From Kingdonia uniflora (taxonomy: Eukaryota; Streptophyta; Magnoliopsida; Ranunculales; Circaeasteraceae): DNA of 64,000 nt. The stretch is taken from NCBI GenBank assembly GCA_014058105.1, contig JACGCM010000560.1, forward strand, positions 3,348,001 to 3,412,000, written 5' to 3'. Positions 10,198 through 20,999 of the stretch are shown here, piece after piece; within the stretch, counting starts at the first letter, position 1, and the number at the start of each line of letters is the position of its first letter. Both the position numbers and the translations under genes were made by a program. A model generated the notes under the pieces. The model did not search any database. It had not been told where the DNA came from and was given only the letters and a program-made list of their open reading frames with translations.

Positions 10198-13100
10198 CTA
10201 TGGGAATTTGAGTTGTAATTCGTCTTCGGTCATTAACCAGTATGTGTCACTATTGGTTTTGCCACTGACAATATAAGGACCTTCCCAATTTTTTGATAAT
10301 TTTCCTAAGTTTTTTGGCCGAGTATTGTCTTGAATTAGTCGAAGTACAAGACCGGCGATGTCGAATATGCGCTTCCTCACTTTTATGTTGTATGCTTTTC
10401 TTTGAGTGTCGTGGTATTGCCCCAAGTTTGCAATGGTATGATCACGAGTTTTTTCTATCTAATTGATATTACACAGGAGTCTAAGTTCATTTTCTTCATC
10501 TATGACTTGTCTTCTAGCAGTAGAGAGGTCGAGATATGAAGAAATAGCAGCTTCAGTACTGAAGGCCATCATAAATGGTGTACAAAATGTAGATATTCGA
10601 GGTATTGTCCTATATGCCTATAAAATACTGAGTATCTCTTCGACCCATCTGCCTTTCTTTTTTGTCGAGGCATATGTTCAATCCTGACTTGATGCTCTTA
10701 TTTATGGCCATAGCTTGGCCATTTTCTTGTGGATAATAAGGTGTTAAAATAGTTAACTAGATTTTATATTTGTAGAGGAATTTGAGGACTTTGCTGGTGA
10801 TGAACTGCTTGCCATTATCTAATCTTATTATTTGTGGACAGCCAAATCTGGTAATGATCCTTTTCAACAAAAATTTGATTACTTCATTTTCATCAGCTTG
10901 ACAATGTGGAACAACGTCGACTCATTTGGTGAAGTTATCTGTGGCTGCAAGGAAAAATTTTCTATTTCCCGATGCAGGGTGGAATGGACCAATGATGTCG
11001 ATTACCGACATGTAAGTCGGGAGCTAGACTTTTGATATCTTGAGGGTAGATTAGGTATTTGTAGTATTTTCTAACAAAATCTTTGTAGTCTTGTCTCATC
11101 TTTGGCCAGTACAAACCTTGTATGAATGCCATTTGCGCGAGTGATCAACCTGAGATATGTGTGGTGTAAATTCTTTTACGCAAGTTCCTGAGATATGTGC
11201 CAATACGAGGTCTAGGCCATGTAAGATAGCTTCATACTCGATTTCATTATTTGTTGCATAAAACTTGATTTTAATAGCTTTTTCAATTATGTGATTAGAT
11301 GGTGTTACAAGAACGGTGTCAATCCCTAATCCTCTTGGTATTGCAGATCCGTCTGTAAAAAGTCTCCATCATGTTCTTTTAGACCATGCATCTGGCTCTG
11401 CAATTGAGTCATTGGCTAGCACATCTTTGAGCTCCTCCCATTCGAGGTCTTCGACGGGAAAGCCTGCCAAGAAGTCAGCTACTGCTTGTCCTTTAATCAA
11501 TATTTGTGGCTCGAAAAATATGTCGTATTCGCCTAGGATGATGGACTATTGCTGAACCCTTTTGGACTTCTCTTCTTTTAAAAGCTCTAGCTTAAGGTGG
11601 AATTTGATGATGACCTTGATGAGGTGTACTTGGAAATAAGGTTAAAGTTTTTGGGAACTATACACCAAGGCTAGCAATTGTTTTTTTGTTGATGTGTACC
11701 TTTTTTTAGTAGGCATGAGAGTTTTGCTGTTGAAGTTGATTGGTTTTTCTACTCTACTGTCTTCTTGAATGAGGACATAACTGATTGAGTCTTCTATTAT
11801 TGATAAATATATTGTTAATATTTTGCCATCAATAGGATAACTCATTATGGGAGGACGCCCCAAGTATCTCTTGAGATCTTGAAAAACCAATTTACATTCT
11901 GGGGTCCAGATGGTTTCTTTGGTTTGTTTCTATCATTAGGGTTGGGTTTCCACAAAGAATGAAGTAAAGAAGTTTGTATTGATGAAATGACTTTGAGATG
12001 AACCTGTGAAGAGCGGCAACCTTCCCAACGAGCTTTTGGATATCATTTTTTGTTCGTGGTGATGGTATGGCCATGAGTGCTTTGATTTGTTTTGGATCGA
12101 CTTTTATTCCTCCCTTGCTTACCAAGTACCCTAAGAACTTACCAGATGCAACTCTAAATTGTCATTTCTATTCCTCTTGTTGATGTATACCTCCATGATT
12201 TTGCCCAAGTGATATTTAAACATTTTTGTCACTAGTCGTTAATATGTTGCTCCTGCATTTTTTAATCCAAAGGGCATGGCGGTGTAACAGTAAAGGCTCC
12301 TTTGTGTTATGAATGCCGTCTTTTCTTGATCTTCTTCAGCAAGTAGATACTAATTATATTATGAAGCTGTATCCATCGTCGAATGAAGTTTATGTCCTGC
12401 TACAGAGTCGAGGAGGTGTGGAATTAAAGGAAGGGGGAAGTTATCTTTCAGTGTAAATTTATTGGGTTCAGTAAAGTTCTCGTAGACCTTGATTTTCTTG
12501 TTCTTCTTTGGAACAACTACTATGTTTGAAACCCACTTGGGATATTTTGCTTCTCGAATAAATCCGACTCAATTTTTATTATCGATTTCTTCATTAATTG
12601 CCTCTCGGAGCCAGGGGGCTTGGTTACAGAGCTTTTGTACTACAACCTTATTGTCTAGTATAACGTTAAACCTATGGCATGTAATGGAAGGCTCAATTCC
12701 TGATATTTCATGAAAAGACCATGCAAAGATATCGATATTGTTCTTTAAAAGTTGCTGGAGGGTTTCTCTTTTGTTTAGTGAGAGTTTAGGGCCAATAAAA
12801 GTATTTCTCCCAGGTTTATTGAGTTCTACAAAATCGACTATTTCAGTGTCATGCTGCTCAAATGTTGGGGGAGGCTCTTTATGTAATTGTTTTGCTTTCA
12901 GAAGTTTTAATGCGTGAGAATTCGTGGTAGTATTTTTGCACATTCGTGCTACAGCTTGACTTCATTTGATTTCGTAAACTTCATGATCAATCAAGAAGCA
13001 CAAAGCCAAATAATATATCAAAGGTACCACTTTGATTGAGTGAAGCCAGTTTCTTCCCAAGATTCTCATATATTTTGATTCGGCATCAATGACAATAAAC

Positions 13101-13290
13101 TTGACAAAGGTTGTTTCTGGACCTGCCTGAATAGGCAATGTGATTTCTCCCAAAGAAAATTCTTTTAAATTATTGAATCCTGTGATAGTTGTGGTCAAAG
13201 CTTTGATAAAATCTTTAAGGCCAAAGACGTTGACTGTCCTGTTAAATAGTATGTCTACTGCACTTCCTGTGTTAGCTAGGAGCATGTGTA
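10198..13290 (-). pseudogene. pol: Tat-type pol: protease, RT, RNase H, integrase
   Basis: Read leftwards from 13285. Protease: LLANTGSAVDILF, with N where the catalytic Asp of DTG should be, and a later ILGRNWL. RT follows with DIFAWSFHEISGIEPS and FIREAKYPKWVSNIVVVPKKN (about 12940-12490). MPFGLKNAGATY is at about 12270, and VYIN stands where VYIDD is expected. Next is the connection segment YLVSKGGIKVDPKQIKALM (12125 onward), then RNase H (YLGRPPIMS, 11890-11642) and a second RNase H-like part (FTDGSA, about 11365). The integrase has a zinc-binding remnant (FIQGLYWPKM), a core with PFHPASGNRKFFLAATDNF and RLDNGKQF, and a C-terminal segment with NWEGPYIV ending at 10198. Multiple stops and frameshifts make it non-functional. 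About 45 residues around and after the second catalytic Asp are deleted from RT. Confidence 0.85.
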
Positions 13291-13349
13291 ACTAGCCTGA
13301 CCTACTTTGAGCATTATCACCAATAGATCATCATGAAGGTATTTTACAT

Positions 13350-15120
13350 GAGTAGTATCATAATCCTTAAAAGAAATGTGATATGGGCGCTTTTCTTTGC
13401 TGAAGTTGGGTAGAAATTTGGTAGATTTCATAGAAGAAGTCATCTTATAGCAAGATGTGATTTTGCCATCCTTCTTTCATTTCTTGTCCTTTTCAATTTC
13501 TTTCATGTACAAATGGCGAGCTTGACCTTGTCCCTATCCTTATTCGCCTTCCTTCCTTTTTATTTCTTCTTCGAGAAACTTTTGGACATTGATGACATAT
13601 TCATCAAGCCTTCCTACCAAAACAATAAAAATAAAAATATGGACATTGCGATAGTGGCAAAAAAGTTTTTTTGGGACGTCATGAATTTTCTATATTTCCC
13701 GAAAGAATTCGTCTCCCTTTAGGATGCGTAAGATAGCCGATAGGTTATTATCATTTCAGGTAGAACTAGGATCAGTCTATCTTTTTTCCCATCTTTTGCT
13801 TTGATGTTTTCATTAGATCTCTCGTATTGTTTGGTGACAATACTATTTATTGTTTTGAAGTGTGGTGGTAAAAGTACATTGTTTGAATGAATGACAGGAG
13901 AGCTTTTCATCTTATCATTCTTTGATCATTCAAGCTCGATGTAGTTATTAACATTTATCATTTTTGTAACTGTTTTTGGCTTATGAAGAATAAGTTCTTC
14001 TCGAACTTTAAAGTAGATGTGAATTACGGATATAAATGCTGGTACAACAATTTTTGGATATGAATTCCCGATCATCCTTGTTTCTTGCAGGAAATGTTTT
14101 TAAAAGTTTACGAGGGTTTCCTTTATACCTTATTCGAAAAAGAACATAAAATTAACTGTTATCTGATGTTCTTTAGCATCTGCATAGTTTGATGTGAATA
14201 GTTGTTATTACTGGGCAAAACTTGTGATCGATCCTTCTAAAATGGTATGAAACCATCTGAGTAGTTTTTCTTTGAGGTTCATGTTAAACTAATGGCATAA
14301 CATGTGATTAAGCTTGGAGTACAGGCTGACTGCTATTTTGAAGTGACAGACATGGGTGAGAGAGTCAGTAAAGCCTATATATTGATGAAGCTTCGGCATG
14401 TGAAAGTTGTCAAGAATAGGCATATTCTCAAGGTAAGGGGAAATAGGATTCATCTCAACCCTGTCTAAAGAGGATCTTCAACTTGGGTTGTAAGAATGAA
14501 TAACCTGAATCTAATTGTTTAGGTCATCCAAAGTAACGAATTGAGGGAGAATGTTTGGTTCTACTACAACTTAAGTGTTAAGATCTCCTTGTCCTTAAGG
14601 GTCCAACCGTTCTCTGACCAGTCGCCGCAATAGAGGTGGTGGGTTTGATGGTGAGAGCGTCGACTTCCCTGGGTGGTCGATGCTGATGATGTGAGTCCAA
14701 AATATCGTAATACTCTACCTGGGTTCCTTGATCGAAATCTTGAAATTCAATTTTATTTTTCCCTTGGTGTATTTCCCTTTGGGAAGCTCTTGATCATTGT
14801 TCACTTCGGGCTGGGAGGGGTTATCCTTGTCGAGTAATGAAGTGATCATGTTGTCTTCGCAGACTTTACATTTCTTTTTGATGTGTTCAACTTTACTGTT
14901 CCAGAGCCTTCCTCCTTTCATCTTTCTCGACTTGGAGGGCTTGAGCATGAATTTTATGAACTTCGAGCCTCTTAACCTTGCCAGATTCTATCTATTTTTG
15001 AAGCTCGGCAACAACATTGGGTAAGTTGATAGTTTCTAGTAGGATGGTTGTTAGAATGTCCTCATTGTTCGTCTTGGTGTTGGAGGTACTTTTAAGGCTT
15101 ATGTTGGTCATGACAGTGAC
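13350..15120 (-). pseudogene. gag: Tat-type gag
   Basis: Sequence between the primer site and the protease. A likely start region near 15110 reads MTNISLKS with charged downstream segments. The core of the capsid domain is at about 14470-13930. It includes NFHMPKLHQYIGFTDSLTH, then a segment with LKEKLLRWFHTILEGSI and FAQ, and TLVNFLKHFLQE-like sequence, matching the Retrotrans_gag fold of helices around a conserved W-F. Several stops and frame shifts interrupt it. It would have formed the particle shell. No clear CCHC knuckle was seen. Confidence 0.65.
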
Positions 15121-15155
15121 TATTTTAGAAGAGATTGGGTAGAGAAAAAAGTAGT

Positions 15156-15173
15156 TTCTCACATACGGTGCCA
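15156..15173 (-). other. Primer-binding site of Tat-type element
   Basis: TGGCACCGTATGTGAGAA on the minus strand, two bases after the LTR. The same motif in better form, TGGCACCGTCTGTGGGAA, follows the T1 LTR at 34975. Confidence 0.7.
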
Positions 15174-15175
15174 AT

Positions 15176-15690
15176 TGTATTGGCTAGTTTTCCAGTTTGT
15201 AAATTTTGCCAATACTTAAGTAAAGAGACTATGAATTAACTGCTAATAAAGACTAGAACATAGTAGATTTTACGTAAAAACTCAGTGAAACCTGAGAAAA
15301 ACCATAACCTCGAGGAGGATTTTATGATATGAATCCACTATGTGCTAATCTACTACACTTGTAAAGAGATTGAGTAGAATGGTACAATAAAATTAGAAAG
15401 ATATCAGAGAGGGATCATTGACATATCCTCTACCTGTATTTATAGATTGATACAGGCAGTTACAAATATTTATCCTAACCTTATGGGAAGTGGGCGAACT
15501 TTACAGATCATCTGCACCTATCCCACGATTTGACAATTACATAAGTGGCCTCCAAAAGCTTTACCACTCTTTCTCCTAATCAAGGAGAACGTGTTGTTCT
15601 CCACAAGCTAGGGAGGAGATCTATATATTGGGCATGGATAATAGAGAATGAGGAGAAGTTTTTGGGAGATAGAAAATACCCAATCAGTCT
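15176..15690 (-). repeat. 5' LTR of Tat-type element (right edge approximate)
   Basis: The LTR end is fixed by its CCAATACA terminus at 15176, two bases before the primer site. A TATAAATA box lies inside. The outer edge is not certain. TGGGTATTTTC at 15688 (minus strand) is one candidate start, but no second copy of this LTR was found to confirm it. Confidence 0.5.
15437..15444 (-). promoter_or_regulatory. LTR TATA box
   Basis: TATAAATA in the context CTATAAATACAGG on the minus strand, about 260 bases before the LTR end. Confidence 0.55.
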
Positions 15691-15833
15691 AATTCCAGAA
15701 CGCTAACCTTTGCAACTAGTAATATCAAAGCAAGAAAGATATTCTTCTAAATCATCATGTTGAGGTCGTGGTGTTTATCTATTAAGAGGCTTCCATGCAA
15801 AGTTCGTGCTTCTTTAAATTACTTGTTTATATT

Positions 15834-15857
15834 TATATATATATATATATATATATA
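15834..15857. repeat. (TA)n microsatellite
   Basis: Uninterrupted TA dinucleotide run of about 24 bases. Confidence 0.9.
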
Positions 15858-15957
15858 AGTTGAGAGGACTCGGGTTTATATGCAAGAAAAGAAATATCAA
15901 AGATACCTAATAATATATGAGCAAGGCATGGAAGATTAATGGATATGGAAGCTAAAT

Positions 15958-15963
15958 TTTATT
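15958..15963 (-). terminator. Possible polyadenylation signal of the beta-galactosidase remnant
   Basis: AATAAA on the minus strand about 200 bases beyond the last recognisable lectin codon. The position is plausible but there is no other support. Confidence 0.3.
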
Positions 15964-16157
15964 AGAGAATCACATTAACTTGTACATAGGGAGGAGACCT
16001 CTAGATAAATGGGGAACTCCTAAGTTCTCTCTCTTAGCCGAACCCTAGGGGGGTTTTGGGCCATCTCGGTGCCATATAGTGGAAATCCCAAACCCTATTC
16101 ACACGATTAAAGCTCATTCTGATAACAACTTACATTGAATTGTGACTCTCTCCTTAA

Positions 16158-16500
16158 TTAATATGACGAGCGCACCATATTTGAACAACTAGAATCCTGT
16201 ATACATTTGGACACATCTTCAGTTCCCTTGTTAAAGTTTTCCTGCTCAATCGGTATGGCACAACTAGTCTTTCCTAAGCAATACTGCTCGAAAGACCAAC
16301 ATAAAATCAGTAAAATTGTGAGAGAAACTAGATATTGTGACGAACATAAAGAGTAAAAGTTATACCTGTTCAAAAACTTTCTTGGCTGATAGAGAGTTGC
16401 AAGTTCCCATAGTAAAGTTTCCACATACACCGGAAGGATCACCGAAACTTACGATGTCTACACTAACGATTTTTTTATGGTTGGCACAGAGCATATATGG
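16158..16500 (-). pseudogene. Beta-galactosidase (GH35) SUEL lectin-domain fragment with intron
   Basis: The upstream exon (about 16500-16366) encodes IVSVDIVSFGDPSGVCGNF then TMGTCNSLSAKKVFEQ. A canonical GT...AG intron occupies 16365-16284 (82 bases, ending TTTCGAGCAG). The next exon encodes YCLGKTSCAIPIEQENFNKG then DVSKCIQDSSC. This is the galactose-binding (SUEL) lectin domain at the C-terminus of many plant cell-wall beta-galactosidases, with its usual cysteines (CGNF, GTC, C-GK-SC) kept. No glycosidase domain is present, and upstream sequence is stop-rich, so the gene is a fragment. An AATAAA signal lies 200 bases downstream. The intron shows that it was copied or left as DNA, not retrotransposed as mRNA. 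It may be a relic of a local gene or cargo carried by a DNA transposon. Confidence 0.72.
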
Positions 16501-16918
16501 CTATCTTGTTTTTCCCATGATATTCACTCACAACGCTACAGATTGTATCCCTATTGGCGGTCATAAACGTAACTTCATTTGAATTACCTTGCTTTTCCTC
16601 AAAAAGAATTAGGAGATTGTCAGTTGGTTTCTAGTAGGCTCTAGGAATGTGGAACCTAGATGAAAACACAAAAAAACTTTCGTCAAAATTAAAGTTATAG
16701 GACATGGTATTGTATGTGACAATGTAATATTCAACCCCATGTCACGCCAACCCATACTTAGAGCATATATGGAGCAGGGTGTCGGTTTGAGTTGGGTTTG
16801 CAAATCCAGACTCAAACTCACACTTTGAGTCTCCCAGCAGCAAAAAATCCAGTGTGAGTTCTCCTACGTGGCGCCACAGTAACTCAACTGAGTGTGAGGA
16901 GCTCACACCCAAATAAAA

Positions 16919-16973
16919 TGAGTTTGGCAGTGTTTGGATCACCGCGCGGTAATCCAAACACCGCCAAACTCAA
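16919..16973. repeat. Left palindromic end of the Harbinger element
   Basis: A near-perfect inverted repeat centred on ACCGCGCGGT (16941-16950). The outer arm reads TGAGTTTGGCAGTGTTTGGAT. The inner arm is its reverse complement with two or three differences. The inner arm also resembles the inner side of the right end. Confidence 0.7.
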
Positions 16974-17061
16974 TTATTTTTCTAGATCACTCCCTGGCTA
17001 CCTCTTCTCCCCCAAAACCAAGGAAGCCGAGAATAGAGGAGAACCTCTACGCTCTCCCCAT

Positions 17062-18535
17062 ATGGCAAACTCCGACACCAGTAGTAATAACTCTACACTG
17101 TCGACCCCATTCTCCCATAGTCTACCTTTTAACACCATTCGCTCAATACCCATCATCACAATTCACTCCATACCTCTACCACAACCAATCGTAATTCCAA
17201 ACTCAATTCCAATCATAGACCCCACCTTCGTTTACCATGTCGCAAGGGGATCCCAGTTATGGACAATATTAAATTCTATTTACATTATCTCAATAACAAT
17301 TTCAGGCGTTTAGCCTGTACTATCAACCCTATCCGCTCACTCAACCTCAAGGTTTTCAACCTCCAAATTACTTTTAGAGCTACCTATTCCTTGGTGAATC
17401 TACTCAGCACAATCAAAGTGATGCAAATGCGTCAATACTTGCTGAAGCGGCGGCGCCCCAGAAAAAAAAAGGGAAAGGAAGAAAGAAAAGAGCACTCGCA
17501 AAACAAAGACAAACCATGCAAGTGCCAGAAGATGTTAAGTTTTTGGATGAGATGGATGATGGTGGACTGCATTAGATGGAAGCAGACTTTATGTGTCACA
17601 CAAGGGTGTTGGCAACAGCTTCTGTCCAGACAACGGGACACACAATGGGTTTCACTTTCTATCAAAAGGTCAACATTGTTTTAACAGAGACCCCGAGTGG
17701 CCCACATAACGATCAAGTGGGTCGACCAAATCTTAGTGGTATCATGTTAATCCACAATATGTGACGTACTCGGTGATAGTTGCTTAAGAACGATTTAGGA
17801 ATAGCAACAGGAAAACAGAAGAAGATCGGGTACGTTCTGATTTCCTTTAACTGAATTTTATTTATTTCTCATGGATATACACGTTATTTATTTATATTTG
17901 GTAATTTTGTGAATTGTAGGAAAACGATGCACACAAGATCTATCAAGGCTTGAATGGCGGCAATGACTTCAAACACCGTGAAGTGTATAAGATTTTGGAG
18001 TGAGAACCGCGATGGGCCAACCTAAGGGATGATGGGTTGAACCATGCGGGGGATATACCAAGAAATATAGCCAGAAGAAAATTGAACAAATCTTCTTTGG
18101 GGAACTCGGTCGGATCAAACAATCTATTAGAGGACCTCTACGACCTACCTATACCTAAATTTGCATGCCCAAATTCTAACTTAGATGGTTTGTTGTATGA
18201 GGGTGGAAGAAGGCCCATCGGCCAAAAACTCTATAGAAAGAACCTTACAACATAAAAGGCATTGGATGGTGCTGCTACATCTAGTAACAGTATCAAACAA
18301 TGTTGGATGAACTACAGGTAGAGAAAAGACAAGTGAAAGAAGAAAAAGAAAGAAGAAGAGTAGAAGTAATGCAACACCGGCAAACAAAAATAGATTTCGA
18401 GCAAGCAAAGGAAGATTGCAAAATCATGGAGAAAGACCTGAGTACTCTTTCTGGACATCAATTACAATACTATCTGCAAAGATAAGCTAAGGTCATGGAA
18501 CGTCTGGCCAAGAAGGGCGGACCAGGTTCTTGAAG
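17062..18535 (+). pseudogene. Harbinger ORF1 (Myb/SANT-like DNA-binding protein)
   Basis: Start region MANSDTSSNNSTL at 17062. The conserved part begins near 17571 with MEADFMCHTRVLATASVQT and a TETPSGPHN-like segment. After what looks like a short intron (about 17830-17920) comes AHKIYQGLNGGNDFKHREVY then KILE-EPRWA, the trihelix/NAM-associated part. Later RRPIGQKLYRKN corresponds to the basic RP-GRK motif. A lysine/glutamate-rich helix with repeated KEEKERRRVE-like stretches (about 18300-18480) ends the protein. In this family ORF1 assists the transposase by binding the element ends. Frame changes and stops at several points show decay. The domain order supports the call even though overall identity is low. 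Confidence 0.6.
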
Positions 18536-18798
18536 TGGTGATGAAATATAATTTAATTTTGCTGTATATATAAGTTCTGTTTCCAAGAATATAATTTACC
18601 TTCCAATAATGTAATCGTTTGAATAATGTACTTTGCTATTGATGAATGCAATCTTGTTTTCAAAATGTTTATTATCGATAATATTGCATTAAAACAAATA
18701 CAAGATTAATGTAATATCAAAAACATGTTTAATAAACTTGTACGACTAAGAAGCATTAAATTACATCAAGAACACGCAGATAATGCAAGAATGGAGTA
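18536..18798. other. Spacer between convergent Harbinger genes
   Basis: AT-rich sequence between the 3' ends of ORF1 and the transposase. No motif seen. Confidence 0.5.
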
Positions 18799-20095
18799 CT
18801 AAGTTTGAAGATTTCCCTTCACGACCCACAAATGCTCGATTAGATCATCCTTTAGATCAAAGTGCAGTTCTTAACTTTAAATGCGGTTCATTTTCGATAT
18901 AAAAGATTCTATTGTTTTGCTTTCGCGTACAATATCAAACAATTCGCCTTCGATAGTTGAGGGCTCGGCCGGAATGCACCTCGTTCCTCTTCGGCGATCA
19001 TATTGTGCATGACATTTTTCAAAACCTCGTGTTCCCACAATTTAACCGATTTTTTTAGAACATTGAACTGAGATTGTAAAATCCCAAACGCCCGTTCTAC
19101 ATCTTTTCGGTAACTTTCTTGTTGCTGAGCAAATAATTTTTGTTTCGCTGCAACCGGATTGGATATGGTTTGGAAAAGTATTTCCTATTTAGGGTATATG
19201 CCATCCGCTAGGTAATACCCCATATCATAAGCTTTTCCAAAAATTGTACAATTGCAAGGCGGGGAGATACCATCGCACAAATCGGTGAAAAGATGTAATT
19301 ATTATTGGAGGACAATGATATCATTGTAAGACCCTGGTAACCTCAAAAAAGTATGCCAAATCCAAAGGTCGTGTGAAGCAACCGCTTCAAGAATCAGTGT
19401 CGCCTTGGGGTAATGACAAGTAAATTGACCGTGCCAAGCTTTGAGATAATTTTTCCATATCCAATGCATGCAAGCAAGGCCTTCTAACATGCCGGGAAAT
19501 CCCGGTGGCTCTCCGATCACTTTTAACTTTTCAACATCGGCCGCGTTTGGTGCTCGAAGATATTCCTTGCAAAAATTTGTATAACCGCAACACAAAACCT
19601 TTTCACACATTATAAGGTTGTGCTTTCTTCTATTTGGATATATTCGCCAAAAAGATCTGCCGTAACACCATAACTTAGGAAATATAGTATTGCGACTACC
19701 TTTTGGTACGGTGATAACCTCATAGTACTAGCGTTGTTGGGTTTCTGGACAAAGTAATGATCATGTGCAACGACTGCATCGAATAGACACATAAACATGT
19801 CTCAACTCATACGAAAGCGTCGCCAAAATTCCTATGGCTCATATGTTCAATTTGACTTGAAGTAGTCCCGTATAATGCTGTAATGCCCCAATGGGTCATC
19901 TCGCTTCTTTCTCTTATCCTTATGGCCCATGACATTCCCGCCGTGACTCGAAGTTGCATCGTGTACTACTATGTTCATTGCAGCTTGGTGTATAACATAA
20001 ATTATTGCCGCACAATCAAAGATAAGATCATCAGAGGAGGATGAAGATACACCTGGAGGATCACCAATGGATGAATAAGATGACGAAGAAGACAT
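18799..20095 (-). pseudogene. Harbinger (HARBI1-like) DDE transposase
   Basis: Starts MSSSSSYSSIGDPPG at 20095. It continues with HYSIIRDYFKSN, DAVVAHDHYFVQKP, RLSPYQKVVAILYFLSYGV and EYIQIEESTTL. The catalytic domain follows: YLRAPNAADVEKL, GFPGMLEGLACMHWIWKN, TLILEAVASHDLWIWHTF and PGSYNDI. In a shifted frame come AYDMGYYLADGIYPKW and AFGILQSQFN. These are hallmark blocks of the plant PF04827-type transposase. The usual Asp of 'SIDCMHW' is replaced, giving GLACMHW, so a catalytic residue is lost besides the frameshifts. The protein would bind with ORF1 product and cut at the inverted ends. The stop is at 18799-18801. Confidence 0.85.
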
Positions 20096-20228
20096 TTGAG
20101 GCTGTGGAGTTGAGAGAAGGGTGTAATACCAAATGCTGAACAAGTTTCTAATTAAAGAGAGAAGTGTAAAAGGGAGAAATGTAAAAGGGGAAGAAGATAT
20201 GGGTCTTGAAATCAGGGATTTGGTGGTG

Positions 20229-20254
20229 AAAAGAACACCGCGCGGTATTCTTTT
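20229..20254. repeat. Right palindromic end of the Harbinger element
   Basis: AAAAGAA, c, ACCGCGCGGT, a, TTCTTTT: a 26-base palindrome with the same core and the same flanking c/a as the left end but different arms. Confidence 0.7.
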
Positions 20255-20999
20255 TCCTATACGTTATTTCTTAGTCTTCAACTCAGGGTCCTTCTTTTCA
20301 GTGGGGAATCCTCTCATGATGTGCGGCTAAGATTCATTAGCAGGGTGTACACCAGATCCCTAAACATCTAGTTGTGCAGGTGTATTACTTACAGGTACAT
20401 ACACCTTGGTTATTTTAGCAACATTGTTGAATGTATCTGGCAATTCATTAGCGATCTACTGTAAGTATAGAATCTGCTGTACCTCATTACCGTGATTGAT
20501 TAAGGGATCTAGATGAGACAATGATGGTATTTTCCAACTAATCTTGGAAATATTCTCAGCATTGACTGTCATATCTCCTCCCTAATGCTAGGAATATCAT
20601 CTCTTCAAAGTGACAATCTGTGAATCTCATAGTAAATACATCACTGGTAGTGTGTTCCAAGAATCAAATGATAGATGGTGAATCGTAACCCACATAAATA
20701 CCGAGCCGACGTTAGGGCCCCATCTTCGTACATTGTGGTAGTGCAATTGGCACCTGTATAGAACATCTAAATATTCATAAATAAGAAACACCAGTCTCTG
20801 ACCCAGTTGCTAGTTACAATGGGGAATATTGATTATTTGCTGTTGGACAAATTCTAATCAGGGTGGCAGCATACACAATTAGATGACCCCACATAGTGAC
20901 TGGAAGCTAAGATCATAATAATAGTAGCCTATCAATTAACTATAATCGCTTGATTAGATTTTCTGTCATCCCATTTTGGGTATGGACATGAGGTACTGG
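20255..20999 (-). pseudogene. Copia integrase C-terminal part and linker, downstream of the insertion
   Basis: Frame fragments read YEYLDVLYRCQLHYHNV, RRWGPNVGSVFMWV, SFDSWNTLPVM, then ISWKIPSLSHLDPLINHGNE and IANELPDTFNNVAKITKVYV. These match the GKAP-like post-integrase region that precedes RT in this copia group. Similarity continues as a degenerate lysine-rich linker up to the Harbinger end at 20254, where it stops. RT is not found on the other side of the Harbinger element. Confidence 0.7.

Larger units (their letters stand above)
7189..15690 (-). mobile_element. Ty3/gypsy Tat-type retrotransposon, decayed
   Basis: Order on the minus strand: LTR (from about 15690 to 15176), primer site, gag, protease, RT, RNase H, integrase (ending 10198), spacer, then the opposed antisense unit and a polypurine-like tract at 7189-7212. 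The primer site TGGCACCGTATGTGAGAA is a variant of the TGGCGCCGTCTGTGGGAA type common in this lineage. All coding parts are broken. The right edge of the 5' LTR and the identity of the 3' LTR are unresolved, so the outer limits are approximate. Confidence 0.68.
16919..20254. mobile_element. PIF/Harbinger DNA transposon with ORF1 and transposase
   Basis: A Myb/trihelix-type ORF1 (plus strand) and a HARBI1-like DDE transposase (minus strand) face each other, the normal two-gene set of plant PIF/Harbinger elements. Similar ends are seen at 16941 (ACCGCGCGGT then CACCGCCAAACTC inward) and 20246 (ACCGCGCGGT then CACCACCAAATCC inward). I take these as the terminal inverted repeats. Copia coding sequence resumes directly outside the right end, which supports that boundary. 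Both genes are broken. A TTA-type target duplication is not evident. Confidence 0.75.

Noticed and set aside
16934..17313. Two overlapping plus frames of 86 and 139 codons at the Harbinger left end
   Set aside because: They start outside or in the terminal palindrome and have no ORF1 motifs. They probably reflect a pyrimidine-rich leader.
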